This document shows, piece after piece, positions 11,690 to 23,094 of a DNA stretch of 64,000 nt. The notes under the pieces are model-generated. The model saw only the letters and a list, made by a program, of their open reading frames with translations. It was not told where the DNA came from and did not search any database. This DNA is from Notamacropus eugenii. Its lineage: Eukaryota > Chordata > Mammalia > Diprotodontia > Macropodidae. Position 1 is the first letter of the stretch. Each line of letters opens with the position of its first letter. The position numbers and the translations under genes are program-made. Where the stretch lies: NCBI RefSeq assembly GCF_028372415.1, contig NC_092877.1, positions 210,854,116 through 210,918,115 of the forward strand. The letters run 5' to 3'.

Positions 11690-12990
11690 GTTATTTTACT
11701 TACATAATGAAAATGCTTTAGTGGAACACACTTCTTTAAAAAGCAGCATGCTAGTTGCTTTCATTGGTCTCTCAATACACTGTAGTCACATGTGCAAAAA
11801 AGAAGAACATTACATACTGCAAAATTGTATATGTACATGAAATTATAATCACTGAAAACAAAACCCTGAATGCCACAGAAACATTTAATCTAATTCTGAA
11901 GGAAGCATTTGGGGACGGGGTGTTGTTTTTTTTAATTATGCATCATAAAATCTCACTTTGAAACTAAGATCTAGAATGAATTAAATTTCTGAACAAAACA
12001 ATGTCAAGTTAATTATACAGAATAATACACGGTCCTCTAATGATTAAGAAGATAATATATTTCAGTTAAAGAGTGTGCCAAGCATAGTACTCCACAAAGC
12101 AAAGTAGAAAACAAAGATCTAATACAATTGCAATTGGGGAATTCAATTTGTAATGTATAATTAATTCAACATTTAAGCATATGGTAAGTTAAAATTACCA
12201 ATATGGGCTGTGGATTATTTCAGGATTTTTGGGCTGTGTCAAAGGGACAGCAAATTTTATTACCATTTTGACAAGAAATAAGAAAGATAATGAATGTGCA
12301 GAGCACTGTAGGAGAAGATTAATTAAAGGAAGAAAAATGAACAGAGACACTTCTTGGCAAATGACCATTTTCAACATATTACAAGGGAAGCATATTCATC
12401 CAGAAAGATTTGCTTTCCCAGACTGGGAGTGGGAAACTGAATGATTTGGCCAATGAATAAGAAGTCCAAAATGAAGAAGCCCTAAGTCAAAATGGAAAAA
12501 AGCAGGAATAAACACCAGGTCCAGAAAGAGCAAATAGAAGGCACTGCAGGAAACTTCTATAGAGTAAACGACTTTGTCACAGAACAAAACCTGTATTAAT
12601 CTGGTACAGAACAAAGCATCATTTGTATCAGTCTGGCAGGTCTGGGTCAAAACACATCTGGCAGTCCTGACTTCCCTGCACTAGGAGCTTGCAGCAGAGG
12701 GGAAGCAAAGTTCCAACCTCCCTCCCCTCCACACCCACTATCTTCCCAGAAGCTTTGCTTTGCCTTTAGTCTTTTATCCTCAAGAAATCCTATAGTTCTC
12801 TCCTTCCTAAAAGGATGCTGACTCCATTTTCCCAAATTCAGAGGTTTTAGCTGAGTGACTATAGAGAGACTCCACCATCAGAGGACTTTGTTGTCCCAGC
12901 TGCTTTTCAGCCACAGATTTCTACCCAGCATCTGAAAGGTATCCTGGGCGCCAGCCAGCTGGATTGAAGCGAAAAGCATAGAATTTCATC
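11690..12990 (-). repeat. duplicated TEX29 block, decayed copy
   Basis: Direct-orientation duplicate of 55945-57310. It includes a ruined copy of TEX29 exon 2 and about 1.2 kb of the intron upstream of it. Alignment is almost unbroken from 11930 to 12470; 12000-12092 is identical to 56274-56366 over 93 bases. Similarity fades after 12900. Because the intron is far more alike than the exon, this is either a conserved element or a region homogenised after duplication. Confidence 0.85.
11721..11816 (-). pseudogene. TEX29: TEX29 exon 2 pseudo-exon
   Basis: Aligns with the intact exon at 55958-56068. The acceptor AG (complement of 11817-11818) is kept, and the C-D-Y core and CCF motif are partly visible, but the third cysteine codon has become TGA (complement of 11761-11763), about 15 bases are missing, and the donor GT is lost after the CCA codon. 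It cannot contribute to a protein. If the duplication once covered more of the gene, the other exons would fall left of the window or have been lost; I found none between 1 and 11700. Confidence 0.8.
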
Positions 12991-13019
12991 CCTCATTTCT
13001 GTTCTTAGAATCTGATTTT

Positions 13020-13308
13020 CTTCAAGACTCAGCTCAAGTTCCACCTTATATGTGAGGTCTTTGCTGATCCTGCCCCACTCCCCATCCCCAATCTGCTAGC
13101 ACACCTCTCAAAACTGCCTTGTATTCATTCATTAATTTCTTTTGTATGTACTGTTTTATGCATATAATTGTATATGTTCATGTTGTCACCCACCCCCATG
13201 CCCAGGGACTTGTATTTGTATCCCCAGTGCTTAGCACAATGCCTGGTACATAATTATTGCTTAGTAAATGTTTGCTGATTTATTGATTAAACAGACTCAG
13301 GACCTTAT
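13020..13308 (+). repeat. L2 3' end
   Basis: 'caagttccaccttatatgtg', 'gggacttgtatttgtatcc', 'tagcacaatgcctggtacat' and the 'gtttgctgatttattgatt' terminus. Confidence 0.8.
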
Positions 13309-13555
13309 GTTGTTGTTCAGTCATTTTTCAATCGTGCCCAACCTTTTATGATTCCATTTGGGGTTTTCTTGGCAGAGATATTGGAGTAGTTTGCCATTTC
13401 CTTCTCCAACTCATTTTACTTCATTTTATGAGGAAACTGAGGCAAACAGGATTAAGTGACTTGCCCAGGGTCACACAACTAATAAGTGTCTGAGGCCAGA
13501 TTTCAACTCAGGAAGAAGAGTTTTCTTGACTCCAGGCAATGCACCAATTATAAAC
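13309..13555 (-). repeat. tRNA-derived marsupial SINE
   Basis: Full-length reverse copy with 'gttgttgttcagtcattttt', 'ggggttttcttggcagaga', 'gcccagggtcacacaact'. It has a small internal duplication, tcattttacttcatttta, at about 13423-13440. Confidence 0.85.
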
Positions 13556-14039
13556 TGCTCTTGAGCAAGGACTAGGTTAAGGGAATATTGTTAGTCACCT
13601 TAAGCACAACATCATAGAAGGGTACCATAAAGTACACTTTAAAATATCATATGTAGGCATGCATAGATTATGGGTCTGGAACTTTGGCATACCCTGGGTG
13701 AGCATTCCCATTGGTCTTTGCCAAGGTGATGTAATAAATAGAGCAATGTGCCCTACTGTTAACTCCACTGTTTAACTTGAGTAAGTTATGTCATCTGGCC
13801 AGGCTTGAATCTCCTCATCTGCCAATAATTCCACCTATGTTAGTGGTGAGAGTAGGAGTGGGCAGGTAGAATGTGGATAGTAGAGGAGGTAAGTAGCCAT
13901 AAGATCAACCTGCTTTATAACAGGTCGCTGTCCTCTCATAAAACCCAGTACGTTAGCCAAAGTTGGCTTGTATTAAATTTTCTGACTTAACTATAGATAT
14001 AGATTTAGAGACTAGATGTGATATGTGAAAGTAGACCTG
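13556..14039. other. mostly anonymous; weak MIR-like piece at 13735-13855
   Basis: The stretch 'tgagtaagttatgtcatctg' ... 'atctcctcatctgccaa' resembles a decayed MIR. Nothing else recognised. Confidence 0.35.
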
Positions 14040-14225
14040 TAATATGATTGACAGAGAGAATTCCAAACTTAGGAAATGCCCTCTACCAATGCAGGTTGAC
14101 ACCTTCACAGCAACTTACGATCTTAAGAGATTTTCCTTAAAAGTTTAATGACTTGCCCATGCTCATACAGTATATGTTGGAAGTACACATCTTCCTAGTT
14201 CTGAAAATGGACTTCTATCTACTAA
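14040..14225 (-). repeat. CORE-SINE of a second type, decayed
   Basis: 'gccctctaccaatgcaggtt', 'cagcaacttacgatcttaa' and 'gacttgcccatgctcataca'; same family as the SINE split at 25040/26190. Confidence 0.6.
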
Positions 14226-14227
14226 AT

Positions 14228-14438
14228 CAGAAGTGTCAAATACACAAACGTGTTCTACAACACTCCCAAAGTGGCCAGAACCAGATTTAAATATAACTTG
14301 AATATATTTTACAAAATACATAAAAATAAAATAAAGCATAGATAATATTACATTTTAAAACTAAGTCAATATAAGACCTACAGAGATCCTTATGTATGAC
14401 TTAGTGGACCCTGTTTCTAATGAAATTTGATACCATTG
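14228..14438. mobile_element. hAT-like non-autonomous DNA transposon remnant
   Basis: Ends read CAGAAGTGTCAAAT (14228-14241) and, reverse complemented, CAATGGTATCAAAT (14425-14438), imperfect terminal inverted repeats starting with CA as in hAT elements. The middle ('aaaatacataaaaataaaat', 'gatccttatgtatgacttag') fits a known vertebrate hAT MITE type as I recall it. The flanking 8-mers do not match, so the target duplication is not confirmed. Confidence 0.45.
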
Positions 14439-14616
14439 CACTACAGAAGGCTACCTCTCACCTTTTCCTATATTGCCTTCCAATTTTTTCTATTATTTTA
14501 CTCTGTTACCTTCCTGTTCTCATCAAACTCTCTCTCTTTTTTGGTAAAAGTTGTTTCTGTTTTACACTGAAAAACAGAAGGTTATTTCCGGTTAAAAAAA
14601 AAAGTAAAAAGAAATA

Positions 14617-14975
14617 GCTCACTGTAACAGCAAGGACCCTGACATATACAGAAGGGTCTGCTGTACAGGTCCTTAGATCTGCTTTCTGAAAGGAAAGCAA
14701 TTTTTGAGGGGTCAATAATCACTTCAATCAAGCACATATATTATTCACTTAGTTCAGAGGAAAAAGTCAGCACCCTGAACTTCAGAGAAAATACAAACAG
14801 AGAAACAAAAGTCAACAGACAGGGCTTCCAACTGTCTGACTGTAAGCTATACATACATCCCAGATCAACAGACAGATCCAACTCTTTGACCGTACATACA
14901 TAGTGACCAGAGAAAGAAGCACCAACATCTGGGTTTTCAAAGCTGGGAGCTCCTTAGTGGCTGCCCAGAGTCTCC
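14617..14975. mobile_element. LTR-like fragment A (endogenous retrovirus family)
   Basis: Shares ordered segments with 17405-18005: 'gatctgctttctgaaa' against 'gatctgtctttctgaaa', 'gaggggtcaa' against 'aaggggtcag', 'agacagggct' and 'caccaacatctgggt', then 'cccagagtct'. No coding sequence. LTR identity and direction are inferred from resemblance to marsupial ERV LTRs. Confidence 0.45.
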
Positions 14976-15599
14976 TCTGGCCAAACAAATGGAATGTGCT
15001 GAAGCTAGTAGAGACAGAGCATTATCTAACTATTCTCTTCATCTAAATCATTGGTTTGAATCTCTTGAGTTTTTCCTACAAGTTTTCCCAATCTTTTCTT
15101 TCTCTCCCATTGAAGTCAATGGCGGAATGAAGAAACACATTTTGCCAATTCATCTAAAAAGAAAACTCTGAAGTTGACATATCAGAAATGAAAATCTCCA
15201 GAGACCCTATCTGTCGCAATGCACAGAATCTAAGGAATCCAAGCAGCTTGGGAGAAATTCGCAACTATATAATTCTCTGGTCCATTGGGGAATATCCAAT
15301 GAGTAAGTCCAAAAAAAAACCTCACCTCGGAGTAATTATATACTTTTCAGAGCCAGAAGTCATCATGACCCTTGAGAACCAGTGCCTCATTAGAAATTAA
15401 CAAAAGGTGTGGGCATCCCCTATCAAGCTTCCCTTCATAGGCAGGCCCATCAATGAGATTGGAAGATCTTTAGCTCTCTAATCAACATTACACCCACCTC
15501 CATTATAGGCAAATGATTTGCCCTTTACCTCACAATATAACTAATAACTAGTCCTATTCATCTCAATAAGCTATTGAATATTATATTACAGAACTGCAC
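14976..15599. other. anonymous sequence, possibly more LTR
   Basis: Contains text such as 'gccagaagtcatcatgaccc' and 'cctatcaagcttccc'. No gene recognised. Confidence 0.3.
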
Positions 15600-16050
15600 T
15601 ACAGATTTTAAATTGTATTGTTTGCCTCCTCAAAAACATTTAGTAGCTTTCTAAATCAGGTCCAGATTTTAGCACACCTTTGAAACCTTTCCACAATCTG
15701 ATACCAACCTAACTTTCTGACCTTATCTTCCAATTCTCCACCACATTCAACCTGTAACCCACACCAACTAGTTTCACCATTTTTCCTACATGCTTGGAGT
15801 TTCTCTGCCTTCCTATTCCAACTCCTGCTTTTCCCAGAGCCTAGAATGCTTGGTCCTTCACTTTGCCTACCTCATTGATTAGATTGTAGCCCAGATAAAA
15901 AGCCAAGTCCTCCATGGGAAACACTGACTGACCCATCTGCCTCCCATTCTCAACTGAAGTCACTTAACCTTCCTTTGTATTCCCATAATATTTTCCCTGT
16001 ACCTTTTATAAAAATTTATCTCATACTATATTATAATTGTTTTGTGACTA
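15600..16050 (+). repeat. L2 3' region
   Basis: 'ccacaatctgataccaacc', 'tcaccatttttcctacatgc', 'tgcctacctcattgattaga' and 'ctttgtattcccataata' follow the L2 3' order. Confidence 0.65.
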
Positions 16051-16054
16051 TCAT

Positions 16055-16225
16055 CAAAGGAGAAGGAACCTTTAAGATCCACCTCCTTCACTTCACAGGT
16101 AAGGAAGCTTAGAATCAGGAGGTGATTTACCTCAGTAACTAAGTATATAAGTATCTCAACTGGTCCTTGAGCCACTCCGACTCCAAAACAGTGTATTCTG
16201 ACTCTACTGCATGGCCTAAACATGT
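16055..16225 (-). repeat. MIR/CORE-SINE
   Basis: 'cctttaagatccacctcctt', 'tcacaggtaaggaagctta', 'ggtgatttacctcagtaact' in reverse orientation. Confidence 0.55.
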
Positions 16226-17319
16226 TTCCTCTACTCAACTGGATACTCTCAGAGAGCAAATCTTCATCTTCCTCATGGTTCTGTAGACCTGGAAATTTGG
16301 TTAAAGGAAGCAAACAGGCCATGTGAAATGTAAATTCATATTATTTATTCCCTTAAAGCTAGAAGACACATGATCATGGAGGCAGAAGGAAACTTCTGGA
16401 TGCCAAATACAAGAATAACCAGACTTAAATACACTGTACCATGAGAAAGGAATTTTCTTAGTTGTATAAGTTGTAAACACAGTGAGACAAGAAAATTGAC
16501 AAGGTAGAGTCAGTTGGAAATTACATCCCAGGATCTGTTTTTCTTTGTCTCTGCATATCAAGATAAGAAGAATCCCTCCACTCTGGCTGTAGGCATCCTG
16601 TCATAAACAGGTTTTAGAAACTACTGACACAGGAAAGGGCAATTTTAGAGCAAAACAAAACAGTCAGATCAATTAGTTCAAGTTCAGGCTTTGGCCCTTA
16701 TTAAAGTCCAAAAGTGATGCTAAATGATTATTAGTTCCCAGCTCAGTTCTTTACACATAATGGGTGCTCAAAATATGTCTAATGAATGTCCTTGTTCCCT
16801 TCCACACACATTTATCTGCTTGTATAGGCCCTTACATTTTATTTTTTATTTGTTTTATGATGTATTATCAACTCAGACCTTGACGTTCAAATTCATATGG
16901 TGTCAATTTTATAAAATCATTTGAGGGTGGGTGTAAAGAAAAAGACACAAGTGTGATTCGCTCTAATCCCTTCCTAAACAAAAGCTGCTTACTTGAGGCT
17001 TCTTTCTTGTCACAAATGAGGAAATATTCATGTACAAACTTGGGTTAGAAAAGGCTAAGATGGCCAGATATTGTCTCAGTTTTTGATATTCAACACTTTC
17101 TCAACTCCCTCAGTTGCCTCTCCCCCCGATTGGAGAACTAAGATGGGAGATGGGGAAGAATTGGGAGGGAAATGCCTCCCAAAGCCTTCCTTTATAGGGC
17201 TCAGAATTTCAGGATTTTCCAGAGAATTCTCCATTTTCCATCAGCAGCTCTGGTTGGTCTTGACTCTGCTGAACATCATGCCCCTGAGCTGGCTGCTCCC
17301 TAGTGCTCTCCCCTTTTGT
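16226..17319. other. anonymous sequence
   Basis: About 1.1 kb with no recognised gene, RNA or repeat. Confidence 0.35.
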
Positions 17320-17404
17320 GTTTTATCTTCCACCATTAGATCATAAACTCCTTGACGGTAGGGACTCTTTTTCTTATTTGTATCCCTAATGCTTGGTACA
17401 GAGT
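17320..17404 (+). repeat. L2 3' end
   Basis: 'tcataaactccttgacggta', 'gggactctttttc', 'gtatccctaatgcttggtac'. Confidence 0.7.
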
Positions 17405-18005
17405 TGTATTGTTAATGATACTTGCAGCTGCTGTGGAGGTATAAGACCAATAACACCAGCACACAAGAGGGCTGCTAGCACAGATTCTTTGATCTGTCTT
17501 TCTGAAAACCAGACAGCTTCAAAGGGGTCAGCCTTCTTACTTTAATTAAACAATACAGACAGATAAGTAAAAAGAAGTGAGTATCCAAAAAAGAATTCAA
17601 TAGACAGGGCTACAATTGTCAAAACAAAGTAAAGGTATGTACAGAGCTAGACCAGGGAACACCAACATCTGGGTCTACATTTACATTTATAGACAGGAGA
17701 GTCCCTTAACAACAGTTACCCAGAGTCTGGAAATGACAAAGACACATTCTTCCCATGAGTGAGTCCCAAAGCAAAATGCCAGACCCCCAGAATATATAAC
17801 AAAGACTCAGCCCCTGAATGATTCAGAGCCAGAAGGCCAGAAACCTACAAGACTCAGCACAGCTGTGAATTATCAGGGTTCAAAGGAGATTAATCCTTTA
17901 GATGTTCACAATTGAGCCTGAGCCTGGGAAACTGAACTCTGAAAAAGAAACAACAAAAATCCCACTTTGCTTATGTCTGCAGGAGTCAGCACCATAGGAT
18001 ATATT
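17405..18005. mobile_element. LTR-like fragment B (same family as 14617-14975)
   Basis: See fragment A for shared segments. Longer, about 600 bp, which suits a solo LTR, but I could not place clean TG...CA ends or a target duplication. 15-17.4 kb holds L2 and MIR, so A and B are not the two LTRs of one simple provirus. Confidence 0.45.
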
Positions 18006-18059
18006 CCACTACTTATACTCTTATAATGGATATTAATATGCAATAAGTACTTTTAAGAT

Positions 18060-18175
18060 ACTCTGAGATCCTAGTATTTAGTGGTAGAAGGGACCAATCC
18101 AATCCTACACCCTGATTTTATGGATGAGCAAAACTGAGGCCAAGAGAAGTCAAATGACATTCATAAAGTCATTTT
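18060..18175 (-). repeat. MIR-type SINE
   Basis: 'ggtagaagggaccaatcca' ... 'gattttatggatgagcaaaa' ... 'ctgaggccaagagaagtca', reverse orientation. Confidence 0.55.
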
Positions 18176-18230
18176 TAAATCATTATGTGATCTCATTGAT
18201 TAAAAACAAACCAGTTAATACTATCATTCT

Positions 18231-18244
18231 AAAGAGGAGGAAAT
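18231..18244 (+). repeat. target-site duplication of RPL37A insertion
   Basis: aaagaggaggaaat, repeated exactly at 18629-18642 after the A tail. Confidence 0.9.
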
Positions 18245-18628
<384 letters not shown>

Positions 18629-18740
18629 AAAGAGGAGGAAATTTCAGGCCCAGAGAATTGACTCTCTTATGTCTCCCAGAGTAATCATATCCAAAATCCA
18701 AACCCAAGTCCTCCAATGCCCAATTCACTCTACTACATAG

Positions 18741-19844
18741 GATTGCTTCTTGGGGGCTATGCTAATAATAATCACATTGCTAGTTTCAGACCATGATTGG
18801 ATTCCTGCAAGGGGAAATTAGACATCTGTGGAATAACTTGTTCATTTTACACTTTGTTAGGCAAAGAAAGAGTAGGAGTGGAAATAAATAGCTGTCAGTC
18901 ATGTAGTTAGGTGCTCTGCTTCTTAAGTAAGTAAGATTCCCCAAAAACATTGCCTAATGGCCCAACGATTTAGACTCCTTGTTGGAAACAGTAATAAAGT
19001 GGACCAGACAGTCTTTCAAAGCAGGGCAGGAGCAAGCCAACATATTACCAACTCAATATTACTCTTTTCTCACTCAGGACTTGTTATTCCCAAAGGCCAC
19101 CAGGCGGAGCCCTTCAACAAATCATAAATTCCCAACTCATGACTTCCTTATCCCTGCTTGAACTTCAAAAACTTGGTTGAAGACCCTTTGTAGGGCTGGG
19201 TACATATTGGCAAACTTGAGTTTTACAACTTTTCACCAGAGGGCAGTAAGAGAGAATTTCAATAACCCAAAAAGAAAAAAATATAACCCAAGCTAGCACA
19301 TTCCTACACTCATCCCCCAAACTAGAAAAATAACCAGAACAAGAGCAAGATGGAGGAGAGGCTGTCTACACACCCAGGAAAAACAGAGCCATAAAACAAA
19401 TAAACATCTCAAATGAAAATGATTCCCTCTCCCAAGCCCAGAAAAATAGAAACCAGGCAGTTTCCCTTGGCCTATCTTATTACAGATGAGATTGCATAAG
19501 CAGATGTGTTCTACCACTCCTAAGTTATGAATCATAACATACACATTCTGTGAGAAGGTTTTTTTCTCACGGTCCTTGAACAAACAGAGGGACTTTATAC
19601 TCCCTGGCCAGATTTCACAAGGGCCTGTCTGACAGAGGTGCAATGTGGAACAGCTGCAATGGATCTCCCACTGAGGAAGGAGGGGAAAATGGCCTCAAAT
19701 TGAGCACAACAGTTTTATGTTCACTAGCAATTAGTCCCTGATGGTACTAATGCCAAAATAGGACATTCAGTCCTTAGAGAACCACCTTTTCTAACAGAAA
19801 ACAAACAATGGGGAGCTGTAGAAAGAGTGCTGCTGAGATTTTTT
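18741..19844. other. anonymous sequence
   Basis: About 1.1 kb without recognised repeat or gene. The 116-codon minus-strand frame at 19293-19643 has no family resemblance that I can see. Confidence 0.35.
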
Positions 19845-19960
19845 TGAACCTTGGTTAAATAACACTTTGACCTTCATTTTCCCTATCTGTAAAACAAATA
19901 GATGATTGTTAAGATCTCTTCCAACTCTAATCTATGGTCTTATCTTCATTTAATTGAGGG
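19845..19960 (+). repeat. MIR-type SINE
   Basis: 'ttttccctatctgtaaaac' followed by 'gatctcttccaactctaat', the MIR-like body in forward orientation. Confidence 0.65.
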
Positions 19961-20443
19961 TTGATTAGATGCAGCCCCACCTAAAAGTAAGTCATCAGGG
20001 AGGGAGAATGTAAGAATATGGTACCTTGTAATCTAAAGGTCATCCAATTTTTGGATTCTCTACCTTAAACTAGCATTCTGTAATCTGATCCTATCTACAT
20101 ACAGAGAACCCATTTTTTCTGGTTTTCTGCTACTCACAAAGCCCAGGGGGGTGCCAGTCCCACATGTGGTTCTATCTTTGGAGTCTCATGTCATGGGAGC
20201 CTGGCCCAAAGGGGGGGATTCAACTTTTTCTCACATTCTCTTATTTTTATGCCCAACTCTGGATTTCCAAGGGAATGCCTTAAATAAAGTTTAGGTTTGG
20301 CTCATGTCAAGGGGTTCCCTAAAAGGTGATTAAAGGGTATCTCTTCATTAATGTACAAATTATCAGGTATAAAGATGCTATTTCCTCCATTACAAAAGAA
20401 ATACTTAAAACTCAAAAGATTCATAAGCTCACACTGAAAAATG
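19961..20443. other. anonymous sequence
   Basis: No gene. A lone AATAAA at about 20284 and GC-rich text near 20140-20210 hint at an old LTR but I cannot support it. Confidence 0.3.
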
Positions 20444-20535
20444 CTTAATATATATAGTTTATGTATATGTATATATATACATATATATACTATATGTGTG
20501 TATATAAATATATATATTGCTTAATATATATGCTT
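20444..20535. repeat. (TA/TATG)n microsatellite
   Basis: Long alternating TA-rich tract. Confidence 0.85.
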
Positions 20536-20544
20536 TATATAGTG

Positions 20545-20775
20545 GTGATGAAAGTCATTTTCAGTCGTGTCTGACCCTTCATGACCCTATTTGGCATTTT
20601 CTTGGCAAAGATACTGGAGTGGTTTGCCATTTCCTTCTCCAGCTCATTTTACAGATGAGAAAACTGAGACAGAGTTAGGTGACTTGCCCAGCAAGTAAGT
20701 GTCTAAGGCCAGATTGGAGCTCAGAAAGATGATTATTCCTGACTCCAGGGCTCTATCTACTGCACCACCTAGTTC
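20545..20775 (-). repeat. tRNA-derived marsupial SINE
   Basis: 'tcagtcgtgtctgacccttc', 'tactggagtggtttgcca', 'gactccagggctctatctac' in reverse orientation; little decayed. Confidence 0.9.
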
Positions 20776-20887
20776 TACATATGTATATCAGTAATTCATT
20801 ACAAAGGACTCATAAGCTTCCATAGACAGAAACAAATGAGGCACTCAAAAGATTTTTAGAAGCCCGTAAAGAGATTCAAAAATGGTA

Positions 20888-20950
20888 CCCGTCAGTCAGT
20901 CAGTCAACTAGCATTTATTAAGTATCTACTATGTGTCAGGTAATTGTCAT
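20888..20950 (-). repeat. L2 3' end
   Basis: 'cagtcagtcagtcaactagc' then 'tattaagtatctactatgtg'. Confidence 0.7.
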
Positions 20951-21789
20951 TCTCTGGTAAGGACTCCTAGGAGACGTGAAATTATTGTACAGATTTCACT
21001 TTCACCTCATCCGTTTAGCCACGTTGCCAGCTGTGGGACTGCAGCTCTGAGAAAGTGAAATTTCCTCCTCTTTAGAATGATAGTTTTAACCTGGTTTGCT
21101 TTACGACTACTTCCCCTAAGGAATCTAAATCCTTAGCCATTTTGGCAATGTTTTGGGGAGATATTAATTACTTAAGAAGCAGAGCTGAGCAGCAAGTGGA
21201 GAGCCAGGTTTCCTAGGACTTGTAAGTTGCAGAATAATCCTGTCAGTATTCATCACGTCCTTCAAACAGCACAGAAATTGCAGGAAACACCTCCCACTTC
21301 CAATCAGCTCTGTAACTGAATTCTCAAACTAATAACAGAGCCACCCACCAAGGCTGGAAGCATACTTCTTAGAATCACTTTTCAGATGACAGTAATCAAA
21401 CTCAAAACTAGCCCAGCACATGGACTCATTGCCTTGGGCATGTAACTTCCATAGCTGCTGCAGGGGAGCAGCACAGGGGAGACAAAGCCCAATGCCTTCA
21501 CTACAGACCTCCAAAGGAGAATTGTCAAGAGTCTAAAGCCACATATCTGAAAAGGGGAAAAGAGAGACAGAAACTTGGTTTCTCCTTTTATGAATATCTA
21601 TCCCACCCCCTCATCACAAAGATTAAGGGAGCAAGGAGAAGGCTTTCGTTGTGAATGCCTTTTAGCAAGGGTGTAGAGCACGTGTCCACCGGAGCACATG
21701 ACCTCAGTGTATGCTCAGCCTCGCCACCCTTGTAACATTCAGGTGTTCTCTTTCAACAGCTAGAACACTGGCTCTTTGGGATTCTTTCA
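20951..21789. other. anonymous sequence
   Basis: About 840 bp with no recognised gene or repeat. Confidence 0.35.
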
Positions 21790-22050
21790 GAGGCAGTGCT
21801 ATGTAATAGCAATGGCATCGGATGAGGTAACCAGAGACTTGGGGGTTAGTCCAGGCTCTGTCATTCATTACCTATGTTATTTGGGACAAGTTGGTTTGTT
21901 TGTTTTTAATGTCTAGATTCTTTCATTTCTTCATTTGTGAAACGAGAATTATATCTGTCCTGTTAACTCATAGGATTGTTGTGAAGGCTAAATTCAGTAC
22001 TTAAAATATTATGGTATATCTGTATAGCATTGCGAAGGTTATAAAGTACT
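21790..22050 (+). repeat. MIR/CORE-SINE
   Basis: 'ttgggacaagttggtttgtt', 'tttcttcatttgtgaaac', 'tcataggattgttgtgaagg' and the 3' part 'ggttataaagtac'. Confidence 0.65.
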
Positions 22051-22064
22051 TTTGGGGTTATCTC

Positions 22065-22225
22065 CAGGTGCCCTGATCTATATCTGGCCACTGGACTGAG
22101 ATGGCTCTGGAGAAGAAAGAGAGGCTGGTGACCTTGCACAACCCTCCCTCACTTAAATACAATTCACTCGCACATTATGATGTCATGGTCCTTTTGGAGA
22201 ATGAGGAACAAAAAACAACCACTTA
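22065..22225 (+). repeat. marsupial SINE, second family
   Basis: Same family as 41403-41880, 52340-52560 and 54090-54195: 'ctggccactggactgagatg', 'ctggtgaccttgcacaaccc', 'atgatgtcatggtcctttt', ending in an AACAAC-type tail. Confidence 0.65.
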
Positions 22226-22328
22226 ATAGAGTACTTTCACACTTTCTCGCAGGATCCTCACAACACCCATTGGACTGAGGCAGGGAGTTTGTGAAAACTG
22301 TTTGAAATGGGTTAAGATATTATTTTTA

Positions 22329-22677
22329 GACCTAAAATGTTTCCAAAGGACTCTTGATGCAAAATGCCATCCACATCCAGAGAAAGAATTATGGAATTGG
22401 AACGCAGAATGAAGCAGACTATTTTCTCTTGTGTTGTGTTTTGGTTTGGTTTTTCTCATGGTTTCTCCCATTTGTTTTAAATTCTTCTATGCAACATGAC
22501 TAATGTGAAAATGTGTTTAATAAGAATGTATGTGTAGAACCCATATAAGATTGCATGTCATCTTTGGGAGGAAGGGGGGAGAGGGAGTGAAACTTTAAAA
22601 CCTATAGAAGCGATTGTTGAAAACTGAAAACAAATTAATTAAATTTTTAAAAATAAAGGTGAAATCCTCAAAGAAAA
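22329..22677 (+). mobile_element. L1 3' end, 5'-truncated insertion
   Basis: L1 3' UTR only: 'atccacatccagagaaagaa', 'acatgactaatgtgaaaatg', a G/A tract, then A-rich tail. It is bracketed by a perfect 15-bp target duplication, aagatattattttta, at 22314-22328 and 22678-22692. Confidence 0.9.
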
Positions 22678-22692
22678 AAGATATTATTTTTA

Positions 22693-23094
22693 TTTTTATT
22701 CGATAACCATCCACTTCATTTTATCTGCTGATTTTCAACCTATACACTCATTACAGGAATCCCAAGGACTTATCCTTTGGAATACTGACCTGACAGATTC
22801 TAATGGCTTGTCAAAAATTCCAAAGGAATCTAAAAAGAAATCCAGATCTCCAAGATGATTTTCTTCCTTTCTTGTTGGTTGACTGAGTGCCCAGACAGAA
22901 AGGGAACAACAGATAGGCTAATTATTAATCCAGTGGTGAGAAGGAAGAATTATGGTTTATTGCTGGAAATTGATATTTTTAATAAATAGTGAGTCCTTCC
23001 TTATTAAATAATATATAAAGAAAATAGTTCTTGTTATCAGAAGCCCTAAGCAAAAACTACTAGTCACTGAACATACAATTCATATTCCATCATT
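22693..23094. other. anonymous sequence
   Basis: No gene or clear repeat seen. Confidence 0.35.

Noticed and set aside
15000..17400. Provirus between the two LTR-like pieces
   Set aside because: The interval contains L2 and MIR and no gag, pol or env-like frame.
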